The position numbers and the translations under genes are program-made. From contig NZ_CP011272.1 in the NCBI RefSeq assembly GCF_001610875.1, positions 2,833,988-2,897,987 on the forward strand: a stretch of 64,000 nt of DNA. Reading direction: 5' to 3'. Below are positions 42,996-51,702 of the stretch, one piece after another; position 1 is the stretch's first letter; the number at the start of each line of letters is the position of its first letter. Source of the DNA: Pirellula sp. SH-Sr6A. GTDB lineage: Bacteria; Planctomycetota; Planctomycetia; Pirellulales; Pirellulaceae. Under the pieces are notes generated by a model. That model saw only the letters and a program-made list of their open reading frames with translations. It made no database searches and was not told the origin of the DNA.

Positions 42996-45900
42996 TTACC
43001 AACCTTCGGTTGCGAACAGTTCATCCACGGCATCGAGGTATTTTCGAGCCGTCACGGTCGCCGGCGGGGCGGCCAAGTCGACACGCTGCCAGCTCAAATC
43101 GGAGCTGCGTGCCAGGACGCGCACAATACGGTTGCCGGTATCGGTGTCCATCGTTTGAACGAACTGACTCTTGGAAAGGGTCGCGGTAAAGACCTCATGG
43201 TTAGGTCCGCGAACTGCCGTGAGATACGCCTTGGTGCCATCGTCGCTAAGGACGACTTCGTGGAACGAGTCTCCTTCAAATCCTCCGCGAGCAATCGTCC
43301 ATTCCGAATTGCCATCGGCTCCGATCGCTGCATAAATCCCCTTCGTTCGCAATTCACCATCGCGGAGATAATAGTTGTTCGAAAGGTTTTCTAGGATATG
43401 GGAGTAGCGTGCCGTGACACCGAGAACTCCAAAGTTGACAACTTCGTTAACGTCACCGGGGGCGACGATCGATCGTGTCACCGAGTTGGCCCCCGCAGCG
43501 TCTACCGTCATGATGGGGACGACATACGAAACCGAATAGGCACCGGGTGGTAGGAGATCGAAGCTGTAGCTGCCATCTGCCTCGGTAACCGCCTTGCGCT
43601 GGACTGCGGTCGAACCAGGGATATTCGGATCTGCCGCGATCGTCAGAGTTACATCCGCTCCACTGATGCGCAATTCGTTTTCATCTAAAACTCCGTTGGT
43701 ATTATCGTCCACGTAGACGAATCCGCGGAAACTGCTGGGGATGAAGGGGAGAATATCGACATTGAACGAACCAGTCGCTCGTTTGGGATCTGCAACGCCG
43801 TTGGTGGTACCGTTATCTTCGATGACAAAGCTAAACGTCTCGCGACCTTCGGTTCCGAGAGGTGCGGTGTAGGTCAAAGTTCCGTTTGCGTTCAGGACCA
43901 ATGTGCCTAGCGGACTGCTTCCTTGTGTGACGCTCACGATTCGCAAGGTTTGATTGCTCTCGTTCGCCGCACCTTTGAACATCGCCGCCAACTCGGGTGT
44001 CAGATCGAATACCGTCGCCACACCCGCGAAGACACTCTTCGTAATGGTGTTGGCAGTCGGAGCGTCGTTGACTTCGGTGATTCGAATGCTCACGGTTCCT
44101 GAAGCAGTCGAATTCTCCAATTGTCCGTCGTTGATTTGATAGGTGAAACTATCCGATCCATTGAAGTCTGCGTTCGGAGTGTAAATCAATACATCTTCGC
44201 CACCCACCGAGGACTGACGGATAGTTCCATGGGTTGTGTTCACGGTTCCTACCACGGGAGCAAACGTGAGTGTCTGGCTTCCTTCGTTAGCTGGTCCAGG
44301 TCGATCGTTGCTTAGCAGACTGCTGATGGTGATCGTTAAACTGGTGTCTTCCGCCGTGGAAACACTGTCAGCAACGGCGACCGGTACATCATTCACAGGT
44401 GCTACGTTGATGGTGATAAAGCTCTCTGCCGAAGGGAGATTCGGTGTGCCATTGTCGGTCACCACATAGCGAATGACGGCTGGTCCGACGAAGTCCAAGG
44501 CTGGAGTGAACCGGATATTACCATTTTCCAGCGTCACCGTTCCGTTGGTGGGGTCCACCATGGCGGCAGTAGTAAATCGAAGCGTGTCCGATTCGCGAGG
44601 ACCAGAGCTAAGGTTCAGCGAGGCAGCCGTGATGGTTTGCGCTGTATCTTCGATACCCGCAACGGTACGTGCCTCTGCGATCGGTGCATCATTCACAGGT
44701 ACCACGTTGATGGTAGCCGTCGCGATGCGTCGCTCGTTCGGCTCGACAACGGTATCACCGTCGGTCATCTCGTAAGTGAATACGACTTCACCAAAGAAAT
44801 TCGCTGGCGGACGGTAGGTAATGAGGTTTCCAGACCGTCCCAATACGCCTTCACCACTCACCAGGACAGGGTCTGCCGTGAGGGCTCGCGTGGCGGGAAG
44901 ACTCGAGAAGTCGTTGGCGAGCACGTCGAAAGTAAACTCGTCGCCATTATCGTTCTCGTTGATCTGGAGTGCGGCATTCGCACGGTAGTCATCATCGAGT
45001 GCGTAAGGAGATGCAGGAGGAAGAATCAAGACTTCCACGTCTGCAGTATCGGTGAGCCCAGCTACATCACGGAGGGTGTAACTGAATCGTGCGGTTTGGC
45101 CGAACACCGCAGGATCGGTCGGAGCGGTGAAGAATACGCTGCCATTTTGCACCGATACCGAACCAATGTTGGGTGTGGTCACGGCGGTCACCGTGATCGC
45201 TTCGCTCTCGGGCGGAGGACCAGCTAGGTCATTCTGGCGAACATTGAGTTCGGTCGCTGTTCCAAGGGCCAAAACCGTAAAGCGAGCTGCCCCGGTATCG
45301 TCCACTGCGATCGGCGCGTCATTGACGGACGTCACGTTGATGGTCAGATCGGTTTCTGTGCTTTGGTTATTTGGATTTGTTCCATTGTCGGTTCCTCGAA
45401 CACGAATGCTCATCACTCCGAAGTAGTTCGGAGCAGGAGTAACCACCAACTGCCCCTGAGCATTGATCGTCGCCGTTCCGGTCGCGGCGACCGGAGGAGT
45501 CACGATCGACAAAGTGACAGCTTGCGAGGATTCGTTGGAAGGTCCAGGAGTAAAGATCTGCGACGAATTGATCGTCACAGCGCTGTCTTCTGCGACGGTG
45601 TAAGTCGTCGTCACCACAGCAGGAGCATCGTTTACAGGAGAAACAGTAACAGTGACCGTAATATTGGTCGTCATCGCTCCGGCGCTATCTTGGCCATCGA
45701 CGACGAACGTCGCAGTACCAAAGAAATCTGCAGCAGGAATATACTGAACGTTGCCGCCGGTCAGCGAAACGGAACCATTGGTTGCCGCGGTGGTCCTGAC
45801 CGCAGTGAACGAAACGGTCTGAGAGTTCGGTGCTGCAACTTCATCGGCAGGACCGGCCACGAAGACTTGCGATGGGGTCAAAACCAAACCGGGAGTTGGG

Positions 45901-47690
45901 ATATCTTCCGTCGTGCTGAAAGAACTTCCAATCACGCGAGGCGCATCGTTCACCGGTGTGAGATTGATGGTGACGGTACCTGTGGCTGTATCACCAAGTC
46001 GATTGCGGATGTTGTAACGCAGGATCGCCTGACCGTTGAAGTCAGCAGTCGGCGCGAATCGTATCTGCGTGTCGTTAGATACCAAGGTTGCCGTTCCACC
46101 GACGATGGCTTCTACGGACGTAATCACAGTGCCGACCTGCAACGCAGGAACAAAAGCTCCCGCCTCATTGCGGCTGATGTCGTTATCGAGAACCCCGGGA
46201 CTGTTGAGAATAATAGTAGGCGGGGTGATTCCTCCCAAGTCTTCTTGGAAGGTGTAGGTGTCGGCGACCGCACTCAAGCGGTCGATGATCGTGATCGTTC
46301 CGGTCGGCAAAACGACTTGGTCGGCGGTCAAGTACTCAGCCCGATCTCCAGCATTACCGAAAAGTGCAATCCCGAGATTGTTACCCGATGCACCGGTAGC
46401 AATTGGAGTAATCGATCCGTTCAAAAGGATCGTGCCTTGGCCCGCTCCCAAAAACATCGCATCGACCACACCCAAGTATCGCTGAGCGACCTCAGGGTCC
46501 TGAGGAGACGTCACATTTGCGAAACCTCCCAAGCGGTTTACGGTACGTGTGGCGCCGGTGGAATCAAGCAGTGCGCCAGCGGGACCGTTTGTATATCGAA
46601 CGATCGGAGAAGGAACTCCCGCGCTAACGATAGATCCGTTGTCGATATTGTGATTTAAAGCAGCACGTGTGATGACTTCCAATTCTGGATCGAGACTGGG
46701 TGCCCCTGCCAAAGTAATCGGAGTCACTCCGTTCGGTGCATTGAGAGAACTGCTGTCGATCACCAAATTGGGAGACAAGTCCTGCCGTGCCAAACTACCT
46801 CGGAAGTGAACTTCGTAAATGGGGTTGATGACGGAGACACCCGGTGTGAAAGGGTCGGTTGGGTTCACACGCACATTCTCAGCACCGAACAGACTGTTCA
46901 TCGCCGTGCGGACCGCTTCCAAAGTTCCACTCGCGCTGATCGCCCCACCCGAGAGGGTCGGCGTCACGGTCGCGGTTTTATCGCCCCATCGGAACGTCAC
47001 GCTACCGCCAAAGACGAGGGGGCTAAACGAAATGCGGTAATAGTCGCTCCACTGGAGCTGGAGACGCTCGGCAGTCGACTGGTCGGCATTCGTGAAATTC
47101 AAGTCGTGATAGGCGCTAAATACGCCTCGAGCTGTCGTCGACGTCGTCGCGGGAGATCGAAGGTCCGCCATGGTGGTTCGAACCACGACCCGCTCGCCGG
47201 TTCCAATGACCGCATCGGGCTCTGTCGTCGCAGGATTCGCATCAGGGATCAAAGCGCCCAGCGACCCATCCGCGTTAACACGGTAAAATTCATAGCGAAC
47301 CGCCGCCAACTTCGTGGGGCCGTTCTCGCCTTCCCCTCGGTTGATGTAGTTGATCACACCTAACACATCGAGCGGGGAAAGAGAGTTGTCTCCATCCACA
47401 TCGATGAAACCGTCGCTATCGCCAGGCGCCTGCCCTTGAAGCGACCCGGTCCCGTCCTCGTTGATCCGGTTGATCACCGTCAACGCGTCTAACGGAGACA
47501 CAGCGAAGTCTCCGTCCACGTCGTACGCGATCAACGGATTCTGGAACATGGCGACGTCGGCGGCCATCAACTCTCGCTTTTCAAGCCACTCCATCCTAAG
47601 GGAACGCACAAGCCAGCTGCGATCGAGGGCATTGTCGGTACGCTTAAAATCCTTAGAACCGCGAAGGCGACGCTTTGGCGAAACAGTCAT
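42996..47690 (-). CDS. Giant surface protein: LEPR-XLL signal, dockerin repeats, cadherin-like repeats, SdrD-B-like domain
   Basis: The protein has 1564 residues from ATG 47690 (a GTG four codons upstream is possible). The N-terminus has the planctomycete LEPR-XLL-type motif EWLEKRELMAAD (about 34-45). Two dockerin-like calcium loops follow: DVDGDFAVSPLDALTVINRI and DVDGDNSLSPLDVLGVINYI. After a beta-rich region with an ALNHNIDNGS segment come at least six cadherin-like/VCBS-like repeats, each closing with a VNDAP-type motif, then an SdrD-B-like domain (FRGFVYVDDNTNGVLDENE) and a C-terminal module (NLSNNYYLRDGELRT). It is presumably exported, calcium-stabilised and adhesive. The first 40 residues are basic and unlike a normal signal peptide. 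Confidence 0.9.
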   Translation of the reverse strand: MTVSPKRRLRGSKDFKRTDNALDRSWLVRSLRMEWLEKRELMAADVAMFQNPLIAYDVDGDFAVSPLDALTVINRINEDGTGSLQGQAPGDSDGFIDVDGDNSLSPLDVLGVINYINRGEGENGPTKLAAVRYEFYRVNADGSLGALIPDANPATTEPDAVIGTGERVVVRTTMADLRSPATTSTTARGVFSAYHDLNFTNADQSTAERLQLQWSDYYRISFSPLVFGGSVTFRWGDKTATVTPTLSGGAISASGTLEAVRTAMNSLFGAENVRVNPTDPFTPGVSVINPIYEVHFRGSLARQDLSPNLVIDSSSLNAPNGVTPITLAGAPSLDPELEVITRAALNHNIDNGSIVSAGVPSPIVRYTNGPAGALLDSTGATRTVNRLGGFANVTSPQDPEVAQRYLGVVDAMFLGAGQGTILLNGSITPIATGASGNNLGIALFGNAGDRAEYLTADQVVLPTGTITIIDRLSAVADTYTFQEDLGGITPPTIILNSPGVLDNDISRNEAGAFVPALQVGTVITSVEAIVGGTATLVSNDTQIRFAPTADFNGQAILRYNIRNRLGDTATGTVTINLTPVNDAPRVIGSSFSTTEDIPTPGLVLTPSQVFVAGPADEVAAPNSQTVSFTAVRTTAATNGSVSLTGGNVQYIPAADFFGTATFVVDGQDSAGAMTTNITVTVTVSPVNDAPAVVTTTYTVAEDSAVTINSSQIFTPGPSNESSQAVTLSIVTPPVAATGTATINAQGQLVVTPAPNYFGVMSIRVRGTDNGTNPNNQSTETDLTINVTSVNDAPIAVDDTGAARFTVLALGTATELNVRQNDLAGPPPESEAITVTAVTTPNIGSVSVQNGSVFFTAPTDPAVFGQTARFSYTLRDVAGLTDTADVEVLILPPASPYALDDDYRANAALQINENDNGDEFTFDVLANDFSSLPATRALTADPVLVSGEGVLGRSGNLITYRPPANFFGEVVFTYEMTDGDTVVEPNERRIATATINVVPVNDAPIAEARTVAGIEDTAQTITAASLNLSSGPRESDTLRFTTAAMVDPTNGTVTLENGNIRFTPALDFVGPAVIRYVVTDNGTPNLPSAESFITINVAPVNDVPVAVADSVSTAEDTSLTITISSLLSNDRPGPANEGSQTLTFAPVVGTVNTTHGTIRQSSVGGEDVLIYTPNADFNGSDSFTYQINDGQLENSTASGTVSIRITEVNDAPTANTITKSVFAGVATVFDLTPELAAMFKGAANESNQTLRIVSVTQGSSPLGTLVLNANGTLTYTAPLGTEGRETFSFVIEDNGTTNGVADPKRATGSFNVDILPFIPSSFRGFVYVDDNTNGVLDENELRISGADVTLTIAADPNIPGSTAVQRKAVTEADGSYSFDLLPPGAYSVSYVVPIMTVDAAGANSVTRSIVAPGDVNEVVNFGVLGVTARYSHILENLSNNYYLRDGELRTKGIYAAIGADGNSEWTIARGGFEGDSFHEVVLSDDGTKAYLTAVRGPNHEVFTATLSKSQFVQTMDTDTGNRIVRVLARSSDLSWQRVDLAAPPATVTARKYLDAVDELFATEGW

Positions 47691-48028
47691 TGATTCTTCC
47701 ACCGTTGACTAGAAAGGAATGGCAAGGCGGGAAAATTAGATAGATACGGAACATCCCTCTAAACTCCCGTATTGTGAGGTTACTTGGCGTCCGACCGGTT
47801 TTCAATCGCGATCTTGCCTAGACCGCCCAAATTAACCAGTCGTCTCATGCGCTCCGCAAGATGCGCCATCCGTAACGATTTTTCCGGAAATCCCAACTTT
47901 AGAGAGAGTTTGACTCAAGAAGTTCCGAGGCGGGATATTTTATTCCATGCGGAGTGGACGCCCAACGATTTATCAGGTTTGCAAACCTTCTGCAGAGACC
48001 GTTTCGCCCCTCTCGGTCTCCTGCGCCA
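47691..48028. other. 338-nt intergenic region with no gene
   Basis: This lies upstream of the giant surface-protein gene and downstream of the ABC ATPase gene, both on the minus strand. A G/C-poor patch lies near 47735-47790. No open frame with similarity, no tRNA and no clear terminator hairpin were seen; the promoter of the surface protein must lie here. Confidence 0.5.
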
Positions 48029-48901
48029 TCAACCCAGGTTATGAACACGATCATAAATCACTTGCACTGATGCGAGATCGATGGTCAGGTCTCGTATTTC
48101 CGAAGACTGAAGCGAGGGAAGAAAAGGAGTGATTTCTCCGCGCAGCTCGAGAGTGACCGTGGAACCCACCACCGAAAACTTGTTACCCGGGAAGAGTACA
48201 GATGCCGAATCGGGGGCAGAGGACTTGAAGCGGACACGATGGACTGGCTCGATCGCGTCGAGACGGACCGCTTCCACGACCGTCCCCGATTTCAGAAATG
48301 CCGCGTATTGGCAAATCTCTTGAATCTCCGACATCACGTGGGAACAGAAAACAACGGTGGCGCCGAACTGCTGGTTCGCTTCCGAGGTCAGTTCGAGAAC
48401 GGTCTGGCGCGTGGTAGGGTCCAAATTGGCGGTCGGCTCATCTAAAATGATCACGCGACTTCGGCAGCTCAGGACACATGCAATCGCAAGCTTCTGTCGC
48501 ATCCCAGTCGACATGAACGCGACGCGACGGTTCAGGTTGAGCCCCAACCGGTCCGCGATCGATTTCGCACGCCCCAAGTCGCCGCGGGGATGGATGCTGG
48601 CAAAAAACTCCAAGCATTCCTCGCCCTTCATGGTTCGGAACAGCTTGGTTTCCGCAGGCAAGTAGCTCACCCGCTCGCGCACGGGCAACGACTGGGTCTC
48701 GCAGTCAAAACCCTCCACGAAGGCCTTTCCCCGACTGGGACGAATGAACCCCAGCATACAGCGGATGAGGGTCGTCTTCCCTGCGCCGTTGGGCCCCAAC
48801 AATCCAAACACGGACCCCTCGGGTATTTCTAGCGAACAGTCTTGCAGCGCCCAAAATTCACCGTACCGCTTCCCTAACTGCTGGACACTAACGATCCCCA
48901 T
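48029..48901 (-). CDS. ABC transporter ATP-binding protein, ABC-2 type export
   Basis: The 290-aa protein has Walker A GPNGAGKTTLIRC, Q-loop-region SYLPAETKLF, signature MSTGMRQKLAIACVL (a variant of LSGGQ), Walker B VIILDEPTANLDP and switch His in FCSHVMSE. These, the C-terminal regulatory segment and length are typical of ABC-2 type exporters (drug, gliding or copper-related). No membrane partner is found immediately downstream in the window; the gene after the 338-nt gap is unrelated. The ATG at 48901 is followed by the usual VSVQQLGKRYG start. Confidence 0.9.
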   Translation of the reverse strand: MGIVSVQQLGKRYGEFWALQDCSLEIPEGSVFGLLGPNGAGKTTLIRCMLGFIRPSRGKAFVEGFDCETQSLPVRERVSYLPAETKLFRTMKGEECLEFFASIHPRGDLGRAKSIADRLGLNLNRRVAFMSTGMRQKLAIACVLSCRSRVIILDEPTANLDPTTRQTVLELTSEANQQFGATVVFCSHVMSEIQEICQYAAFLKSGTVVEAVRLDAIEPVHRVRFKSSAPDSASVLFPGNKFSVVGSTVTLELRGEITPFLPSLQSSEIRDLTIDLASVQVIYDRVHNLG

Positions 48902-48957
48902 GGGATTTTCGAACTTTCTCGGTTGAAGTGGATTCGAGCGGCGTACTTACAGCTGAA

Positions 48958-50925
48958 TTAGGGCTCGTTGGACGGTTGGTCCGACGGATTAGTTTCGGTC
49001 CGCGTCAACTCATCCTTCGCGCGCCGGAGTAGCTCTTTCGCCCAAGCTTTGTCGCCAAAGAGTTCCGTCATCGACTGTAACCACTTGGCTTTTGCTACCG
49101 CAGTGAGGTGCGTGTCCGCCCAATCCATCTTTTCTTTCAGCGCCGTGTAGGCTTCGTTCGCCGTCACCTTTTGGGAGGCCCGAAGTTCGTCCAACGACTT
49201 TTTGGCGTGCGTGACGAGGGTCTGTTCTCGTGGACTTAGCGATGTATCGGCGCCGAATAGGACGAGGAAAGCTTCTAGTTTGGCTCCCGCCTCTTGCGAC
49301 CCGAGCCCCTGAGCCTTCACGCACTCCAAATACGCTTGCTCGATCGCGCTGAGCTGGTCCGTGATCCCACGGCGCGCCTTGCGCTGCAGCTGACGAATAC
49401 TACGGATCGATTCGGCTTCTTGGATCGCTCCTTCGATGTCCCCGATCCGCTCATCGTTTGGATAAAGCTCCCGAAACCGAATCGCAAAGTCCTCGGCATC
49501 CAGCCACAACTCTTCCTCATCCTGCTGGATGGCGATCGCAACTGGTTTGTAAAGTGTGTCGGCGCTGGGAGCCTGCAGCATGTATATCAACAATCCGATG
49601 CACCCAATCAACGCGGCTGCGAGCGTACCGATCGCCACCCAATGCCCCCAAGGTGACTTTTCTTCCACAGGGGCTTGAAAGGTCGTGGCCGACCGTCTTC
49701 GATCGTCATCGTTGACTTCGGTAAACGAGGTTTTTCCGATGAAGTCGATACCGCTGGGTCGTTCAGGTATTCCTGCGTGCGAAGGACTCTGCGGCATCGA
49801 CGGCTGGACAATTGTTTTGTCATGCGGGCCGACCACATGGGACGCCTCCCTCGTTCCTTTGGGGAGATTGTCACTGGAAAACTCGGGGGATTCGACTTGT
49901 TTTGCATCGGGTTGATAAGGATCGCGTATGACGGTTTGGTCTACTAATCCCTTGATACCTCCGAGGAGGGATGAGCTTTCATCCAAATCGATGCTGGTGA
50001 GTTCCTTGAGTTTTCCTGCATCGACTCCCTCCTTCGAAGCATCCGAGGCGGACTGCGTACGTTGCTTCAAGCCGACACGGAGGGACTGGAATCGATTTCC
50101 GACGACCAGTCCTGTAGGAGGGCGCTTCGAAGGCTCTCGTTCCAGGAGTTCCTCGATCAATTTGCAAAGCTCGGCGGGCGCTTTGGGTACCAGTTCTTGG
50201 ATTTTGGGGAAGGTTCCGTAGCGAACATTAAAAAGAACTTCCGGGATACTTTTCCCCTGATACGGAGCGCGGCCGGTGAGGGAGGCATAGCAGACGCTGC
50301 CGAGCGCATACAAATCGCTTCGAACGCTGACCGGCTTTCCTTCCGCTTGCTCGGGCGACATGAAGTCCGCCGTGCCCAAGACCGATCCTTCTACGGTTGC
50401 CTCGGATGCGCCAAAGAGCTTCGCAATGCCAAAGTCGGTAAGCTTAACGGAACCTTTTGTGGTGATCATCAAGTTCGCGGGTTTCAGGTCGCGGTGGATG
50501 ATTCCGAAGTCATGAGCGTGCTTAAGGGCGGAACAAACCTCGATTGCCATATCGATGACACGTTCCCAAGGAAGGGATTTCTCCCGGCGGAGCAACTGCT
50601 GCAAGTTCTCTCCTTCGACGTATTCCATCGAATAGAAGAGGAGACCTTTCTCTTCGCCGAAACCGATGAGCTGCACGATTCCGGGATGTTTCAGTTTGAC
50701 CAAGGTTTGGATTTCGGCGTCGAATCGTCGGCGAAATCGCTGATGCTGCGCCATCGCCGACGCGATCACCTTGACAGCGACTTGTTCCCCAGACTTGACA
50801 TGCATCGCATGGTAGACCGTCCCCATTCCCCCTTGCCCGAGAAGGCCGAGGACTTTGTAGGGGCCGATCGCCTCGAACTCCAGCTTGCTAGGTCCTGTGT
50901 CGGTTTTGTTCGGATCGGACTTCAC
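48958..50925 (-). CDS. Membrane-anchored serine/threonine protein kinase
   Basis: The 655-aa protein has a complete Hanks-type kinase domain (residues 21-282): Gly-rich loop LGQGGMGTVY, Lys52 in VAVKVI, catalytic D146 in IIHRDLKPANLM, D164 in TDFGIAK and the activation-loop GTADFMSPEQ. A linker with many Ser/Pro follows to a single membrane span at about 429-451. The remaining C-terminal 200 residues would be extracytoplasmic and are helical, repeat-like. GTG is the probable start. Typical bacterial signalling kinase; the FHA protein encoded nearby could be a phosphothreonine-binding partner. Confidence 0.95.
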   Translation of the reverse strand: MKSDPNKTDTGPSKLEFEAIGPYKVLGLLGQGGMGTVYHAMHVKSGEQVAVKVIASAMAQHQRFRRRFDAEIQTLVKLKHPGIVQLIGFGEEKGLLFYSMEYVEGENLQQLLRREKSLPWERVIDMAIEVCSALKHAHDFGIIHRDLKPANLMITTKGSVKLTDFGIAKLFGASEATVEGSVLGTADFMSPEQAEGKPVSVRSDLYALGSVCYASLTGRAPYQGKSIPEVLFNVRYGTFPKIQELVPKAPAELCKLIEELLEREPSKRPPTGLVVGNRFQSLRVGLKQRTQSASDASKEGVDAGKLKELTSIDLDESSSLLGGIKGLVDQTVIRDPYQPDAKQVESPEFSSDNLPKGTREASHVVGPHDKTIVQPSMPQSPSHAGIPERPSGIDFIGKTSFTEVNDDDRRRSATTFQAPVEEKSPWGHWVAIGTLAAALIGCIGLLIYMLQAPSADTLYKPVAIAIQQDEEELWLDAEDFAIRFRELYPNDERIGDIEGAIQEAESIRSIRQLQRKARRGITDQLSAIEQAYLECVKAQGLGSQEAGAKLEAFLVLFGADTSLSPREQTLVTHAKKSLDELRASQKVTANEAYTALKEKMDWADTHLTAVAKAKWLQSMTELFGDKAWAKELLRRAKDELTRTETNPSDQPSNEP

Positions 50926-51036
50926 TGTGGCACTTGTTTATAGATGACTGGAATTTATGGATGACTGGAATCAGTTAAAACGGATGGCAGCGGCGATCGC
51001 GCGGAATCGCTAGGGCAAATTGTATCGGGCAATGTA

Positions 51037-51573
51037 CTATCGATCGTCGCGAGGATCGGAATACGAAAGCGTAAAATCGTCCCCACCGTCGGGATGGTCG
51101 TCCTCGCGAGTGTCCGTAGGCGTGGAGGGGCCGGTCACCTGGGCAGACTGGAATACTTCCACCTCGCGAAGAATCCGTTCGATCTGGCCGACAGTTAATT
51201 GCAGCGATTTGGCGGCCATTCGAAAATTCATGTGCCCCGAGATCTCGGGTTGGAATTCCACAAACCATTCCATGCTCTTTCGAAGCTTGGAGAATTTCTT
51301 TTGGGCGATTCGCAAGTATTTCGAGGCGTCGCCTTGGTCGAGCGAAGGGCCAAGGGCGAGCATGTAGTCGTAAAGTTCGCGATGCACCTCCGCGAGCTCC
51401 TCATCCTCTGCCGCTTCCTCGGAGTGTTTGAGGAACGCTCTCACCATCCATACGTGACTTAAGCATTGGTCGAGCTGGTGCATCCAAGCGATCTGTTGGT
51501 TCGCAAACTCACTTTCCATGGTTGCAGGATTCAGTGTTCTGGTGAGGGAAAGGTCATCGAGGCCTTTGTTCAC
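51037..51573 (-). CDS. Uncharacterised helical acidic protein
   Basis: No family is recognised. The protein has up to 178 residues, mainly helical, with a central core WMHQLDQCLSHVWMVRAFLKHSEE and YLRIAQKKFSKLRKSMEWF, and an acidic C-terminal tail (REDDHPDGGDDF). No signal, membrane span or catalytic motif is seen. The start could be GTG at 51573 or ATG at 51519; neither has a clear ribosome-binding site. It lies between the kinase gene (same strand, 111 nt upstream stop) and the divergent FHA-cyclase gene, so a role in that signalling neighbourhood is possible. Confidence 0.6.
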   Translation of the reverse strand: MNKGLDDLSLTRTLNPATMESEFANQQIAWMHQLDQCLSHVWMVRAFLKHSEEAAEDEELAEVHRELYDYMLALGPSLDQGDASKYLRIAQKKFSKLRKSMEWFVEFQPEISGHMNFRMAAKSLQLTVGQIERILREVEVFQSAQVTGPSTPTDTREDDHPDGGDDFTLSYSDPRDDR

Positions 51574-51702
51574 TGCGGGTATTCATTAACTGCAGGGAAT
51601 GGCTAGGTCTTCGGTCAGAGCTACCTTATGATAGACCACTTCTCGAAGTGAATGAATTCCGGTTGGTTGAAGAACCGAAAACAGTTGGATGGTGAAGTTG
51701 CG

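Noticed and set aside
45363-46658. Long plus-strand open frame opposite the giant cadherin-repeat gene (431 codons)
   Set aside because: Arg/Asp-rich low-complexity antisense of the repeat gene; no similarity or start signal.
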